Assembly: GCA_964585925.1 (NCBI GenBank)
Contig: CAZPFS010000037.1
Span: 1 to 16,062, forward strand
Origin: JAAZLS01 sp964585925
Lineage (GTDB): Bacteria > Bacillota > Dethiobacteria > DTU022
Direction of reading: 5' to 3'
DNA length: 16,062 nt
Position numbers and translations under genes: made by a program. Each line of letters opens with the position of its first letter. Within the stretch, counting starts at the first letter, position 1. The notes under the pieces were generated by a model that saw only the letters and a list, made by a program, of their open reading frames with translations, searched no databases and had not been told where the DNA came from. Below are positions 14,133-16,062 of the stretch, piece by piece.

Positions 14133-15623
14133 ATGCAGGATAATTGGAATGAGTTGCTGCGCGTCAGGCACCAGAAGATGGTTGAACTGAATCAACAGGG
14201 TATTGATCCATTTGGAGAAAAATTCAATACAAGCCATTATTCCTGTGAGATAATTAATGCTTTTGATGATCTGGACGGCCGGCAGGTTTCCATTGCCGGC
14301 CGTTTGATTAGCAAACGGATTCACGGCAAGGCCAGTTTTGCCAATCTGCAGGACCGGGAAGGACAGATTCAGATTTACCTTCGCCAGGATCAGCTCGGGG
14401 AAAAGGATTACCGGCTCTTTGATCTGGTGGATATCGGTGATTTTATCGGTGTCCGGGGAAATGTATTTCGAACCCGCCGGGGGGAGGTCACGGTAGAGGT
14501 TCTGGAGTACCGCCTGTTGGCCAAGGCTCTCAGGCCTTTGCCCGAAAAATGGCACGGATTGAAAGATGTAGATCTGCGCTACCGGCAGCGTTACTTGGAC
14601 CTGATTGTAAATCCCGAGTCCAGGCAGACCTTTATTCAGCGCAGCCGGATAATTCAGGCCATCAGGGAATACCTAAATGCCCAGGGGTTTTTGGAGGTGG
14701 AAACACCGATCATGTCGCCGGTGGCCGGGGGAGCGAATGCCCGCCCCTTTATTACCTATCATAACACCTTGGGCATGAATCTTTACTTGAGAATTGCCAC
14801 CGAACTGCACCTGAAACGCCTGCTGGTGGGGGGGCTTGACCGGGTATATGAAATGGGGCGCATCTTCCGCAATGAGGGCATATCCACCATACATAACCCG
14901 GAATTTACCACCGTGGAGATCTATCAGAGTTACGCCGATTATGAAGACATGATGGCTCTTACTGAAAACATGATTTATCAGGTGGCCCTGCAGGTGTTGG
15001 GGACAGGCCGGGTGTCCTGCCAGGGGGAACAGTATGACCTTACCCCTCCCTGGCCCCGCATATCGATGGTGGAAGCGGTCCTCAAGTATACAGGGGTTGA
15101 TTTTTTGAGCCTGGGGGACAATGAAGCCGCCCTCAGGGAGGCCCGCAACCTCGGAATGGAATTGGAAGGCGGGCTTTCCTGGGGAGAGGTGCTCTCCCGC
15201 ACCTTTGAGCATTATTGCGAGGAAAAATTGCGCCAGCCCGTATTTGTCAGGGAGTACCCGATAGAGGTATCCCCCCTGGCCAAAAAATTAAAGTCCGATC
15301 CCCGATTTACTTGCCGCTTTGAGGCTTTCCTGGGGGGGAAAGAAATCGCCAATGCTTTTACCGAGCTGAATGATCCCTTTGACCAGCGGGAACGATTTGA
15401 ACAGCAGTTGGCCAGGCGGGAAGCGGGGGATGAAGAGGCTCATATGATGGACGAGGACTTCCTGTTGGCTCTGGAACACGGCATGCCCCCGGCAGGGGGG
15501 CTGGGCATCGGGATCGATCGCCTGGTGATGGTGTTGACCGATTCACCTTCCATCAGGGATGTAATCCTGTTTCCAACCATGAGGCCGGTGCCGGAGACGG
15601 AAGAACAGGAAAAAGGGCAGTAG
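14133..15623 (+). CDS. lysS: Lysyl-tRNA synthetase, class II
   Basis: A 496-residue class IIb enzyme that charges tRNA-Lys. The N-terminal OB-fold (about 45-150) includes VSIAGRLISKRIHGKASFAN and binds the anticodon. The catalytic domain shows motif 1 around FLEVETPIMSPVAGGANARP, motif 2 FRNEGISTIHNPEFTTVEIY, and motif 3 GLGIGIDRLVMVLTDS followed by SIRDVILFPTMRP. The length and all three motifs are normal. The start ATG has GGGGGGAG (14117-14124) upstream. Cotranscribed with greA. After the stop there is a perfect palindrome but no strong terminator. Confidence 0.97.
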   Translation: MQDNWNELLRVRHQKMVELNQQGIDPFGEKFNTSHYSCEIINAFDDLDGRQVSIAGRLISKRIHGKASFANLQDREGQIQIYLRQDQLGEKDYRLFDLVDIGDFIGVRGNVFRTRRGEVTVEVLEYRLLAKALRPLPEKWHGLKDVDLRYRQRYLDLIVNPESRQTFIQRSRIIQAIREYLNAQGFLEVETPIMSPVAGGANARPFITYHNTLGMNLYLRIATELHLKRLLVGGLDRVYEMGRIFRNEGISTIHNPEFTTVEIYQSYADYEDMMALTENMIYQVALQVLGTGRVSCQGEQYDLTPPWPRISMVEAVLKYTGVDFLSLGDNEAALREARNLGMELEGGLSWGEVLSRTFEHYCEEKLRQPVFVREYPIEVSPLAKKLKSDPRFTCRFEAFLGGKEIANAFTELNDPFDQRERFEQQLARREAGDEEAHMMDEDFLLALEHGMPPAGGLGIGIDRLVMVLTDSPSIRDVILFPTMRPVPETEEQEKGQ

Positions 15624-15637
15624 AAGGCTATAGCCTT
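15624..15637 (+). repeat. Perfect 14-base palindrome after lysS
   Basis: AAGGCTATAGCCTT begins directly after the lysS stop. As RNA it can form a 5-bp stem with a TATA loop, but no T-run follows, so it is at most a weak terminator. It might also be a protein-binding site for the regulator gene 52 bases downstream. Confidence 0.4.
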
Positions 15638-15688
15638 TACTTGCTCCTGTCTATAGGATCTTAAAAGCAGTTTTATGAGGTGTTTATT

Positions 15689-16062
15689 ATGCGCCCAGGT
15701 ATTTTGGAGGCAACCCGGCCCAGGCTGTACAGGTTTTTATATATCGATAAAAATATTAAAACCGGTAAATATCCCAATTCACATAGTCTTGCCAAAGATT
15801 TAGGCGTAAGCAGGCGAACCATATTGCGCGATGTGGAATTTATGAGGTATAGCTTCAGTGCGCCCCTGGAATACTGCCCAAAAAACAGGGGTTATTATTA
15901 TACCGAAGCGGAATATTCCTTGGGTCTTCTTAAATTAACGGAAGGAGAGCTTCTTGCTCTATTCCTTGGCCATAACCTGCTTACACAATGCAAGGGCACA
16001 CCTTATGGAGCCATTTGCGTTGCAGGCAAAAATCAGTTGGAAATTACTAATTTTAAGCATTA
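15689..16062 (+). CDS. HTH/WYL-type transcriptional regulator, N-terminal part (runs off the window)
   Basis: About 124 residues are visible. ATG 15689 is supported by TGAGGTG (15676-15682), 6 bases upstream. An HTH lies at about residues 15-48 (RLYRFLYIDKNIKTGKYPNS, then SLAKDLGVSRRTILRDVEFMR), followed by APLEYCPKNRGYYYTEAEYS and LKLTEGELLALFLGHNLL, the typical linker into a ligand-sensing WYL domain of DeoR/YafY-like regulators. After CKGTP the frame (YGAICVAGKNQLEITNFKH) no longer looks like the family, which expects an amphipathic helix there, so a frameshift near 16005-16012 is possible. The WYL domain itself lies beyond the window, and the target genes are not visible. Confidence 0.7.
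   Translation, partial: MRPGILEATRPRLYRFLYIDKNIKTGKYPNSHSLAKDLGVSRRTILRDVEFMRYSFSAPLEYCPKNRGYYYTEAEYSLGLLKLTEGELLALFLGHNLLTQCKGTPYGAICVAGKNQLEITNFKH

Overview
The window looks like a chromosomal segment from an anaerobic, low-to-moderate GC Firmicute, most likely a clostridial or Peptococcaceae-type lineage. The reasons are strong AGGAGG-type ribosome sites with frequent TTG/GTG starts, sigma-A promoters of the Gram-positive type, a greA-lysS pair, and oxygen-sensitive 2-hydroxyacyl-CoA dehydratase-type proteins. This assignment is inference from style and gene content; no rRNA or other phylogenetic marker was compared. There is no CRISPR array, no insertion sequence with recognisable ends, and no phage gene.

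Layout. Bases 1-314 hold the 3' end of an unrecognised membrane-associated protein. Bases 401-2808 hold a LemA-DUF2207 pair (cell-envelope proteins of unknown function). Bases 2829-3932 hold a two-domain DUF6933/pRiA4b-ORF3-like protein. A gene-poor gap follows (3933-4542) with a tRNA-Pro(CGG) on the minus strand, its own promoter and a strong hairpin. Bases 4543-9064 form a tight operon: a DUF2229/HGD-like iron-sulfur protein, a BadF/BcrA-type ATP-dependent activase, an M20 metallopeptidase joined to it by an ATGA overlap, and a second DUF2229/HGD-like protein. A small XRE regulator and a DusB-type tRNA-dihydrouridine synthase follow (9256-10468), ending in a clear intrinsic terminator.

Bases 10570-13325 carry a second module: a promoter with palindromic candidate operators, an HTH regulator, a protein of the family usually labelled 'quinate 5-dehydrogenase', and a dehydrogenase that I read as a homologue of the cyanobacterial long-chain acyl-ACP reductase (AAR, COG5322), with the catalytic cysteine position conserved. 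A perfect-consensus promoter (TTGACA-17-TATAAT) with a long leader then drives greA and lysS (13635-15623). The window ends inside an HTH/WYL-type regulator gene.

How they may work together. The 4543-9064 operon has the parts of an ATP-driven low-potential electron device (one activase plus two cysteine-rich partners), but no recognisable true dehydratase with a known substrate. The same domain families build the clostridial plasmalogen synthase PlsA/PlsR. An AAR-like reductase a few kilobases away, whose cyanobacterial relatives make fatty aldehydes, makes a lipid-directed reductive chemistry worth testing. That link is a hypothesis. The directly visible facts are the domain content, the conserved cysteines, the gene order and the regulatory sites.
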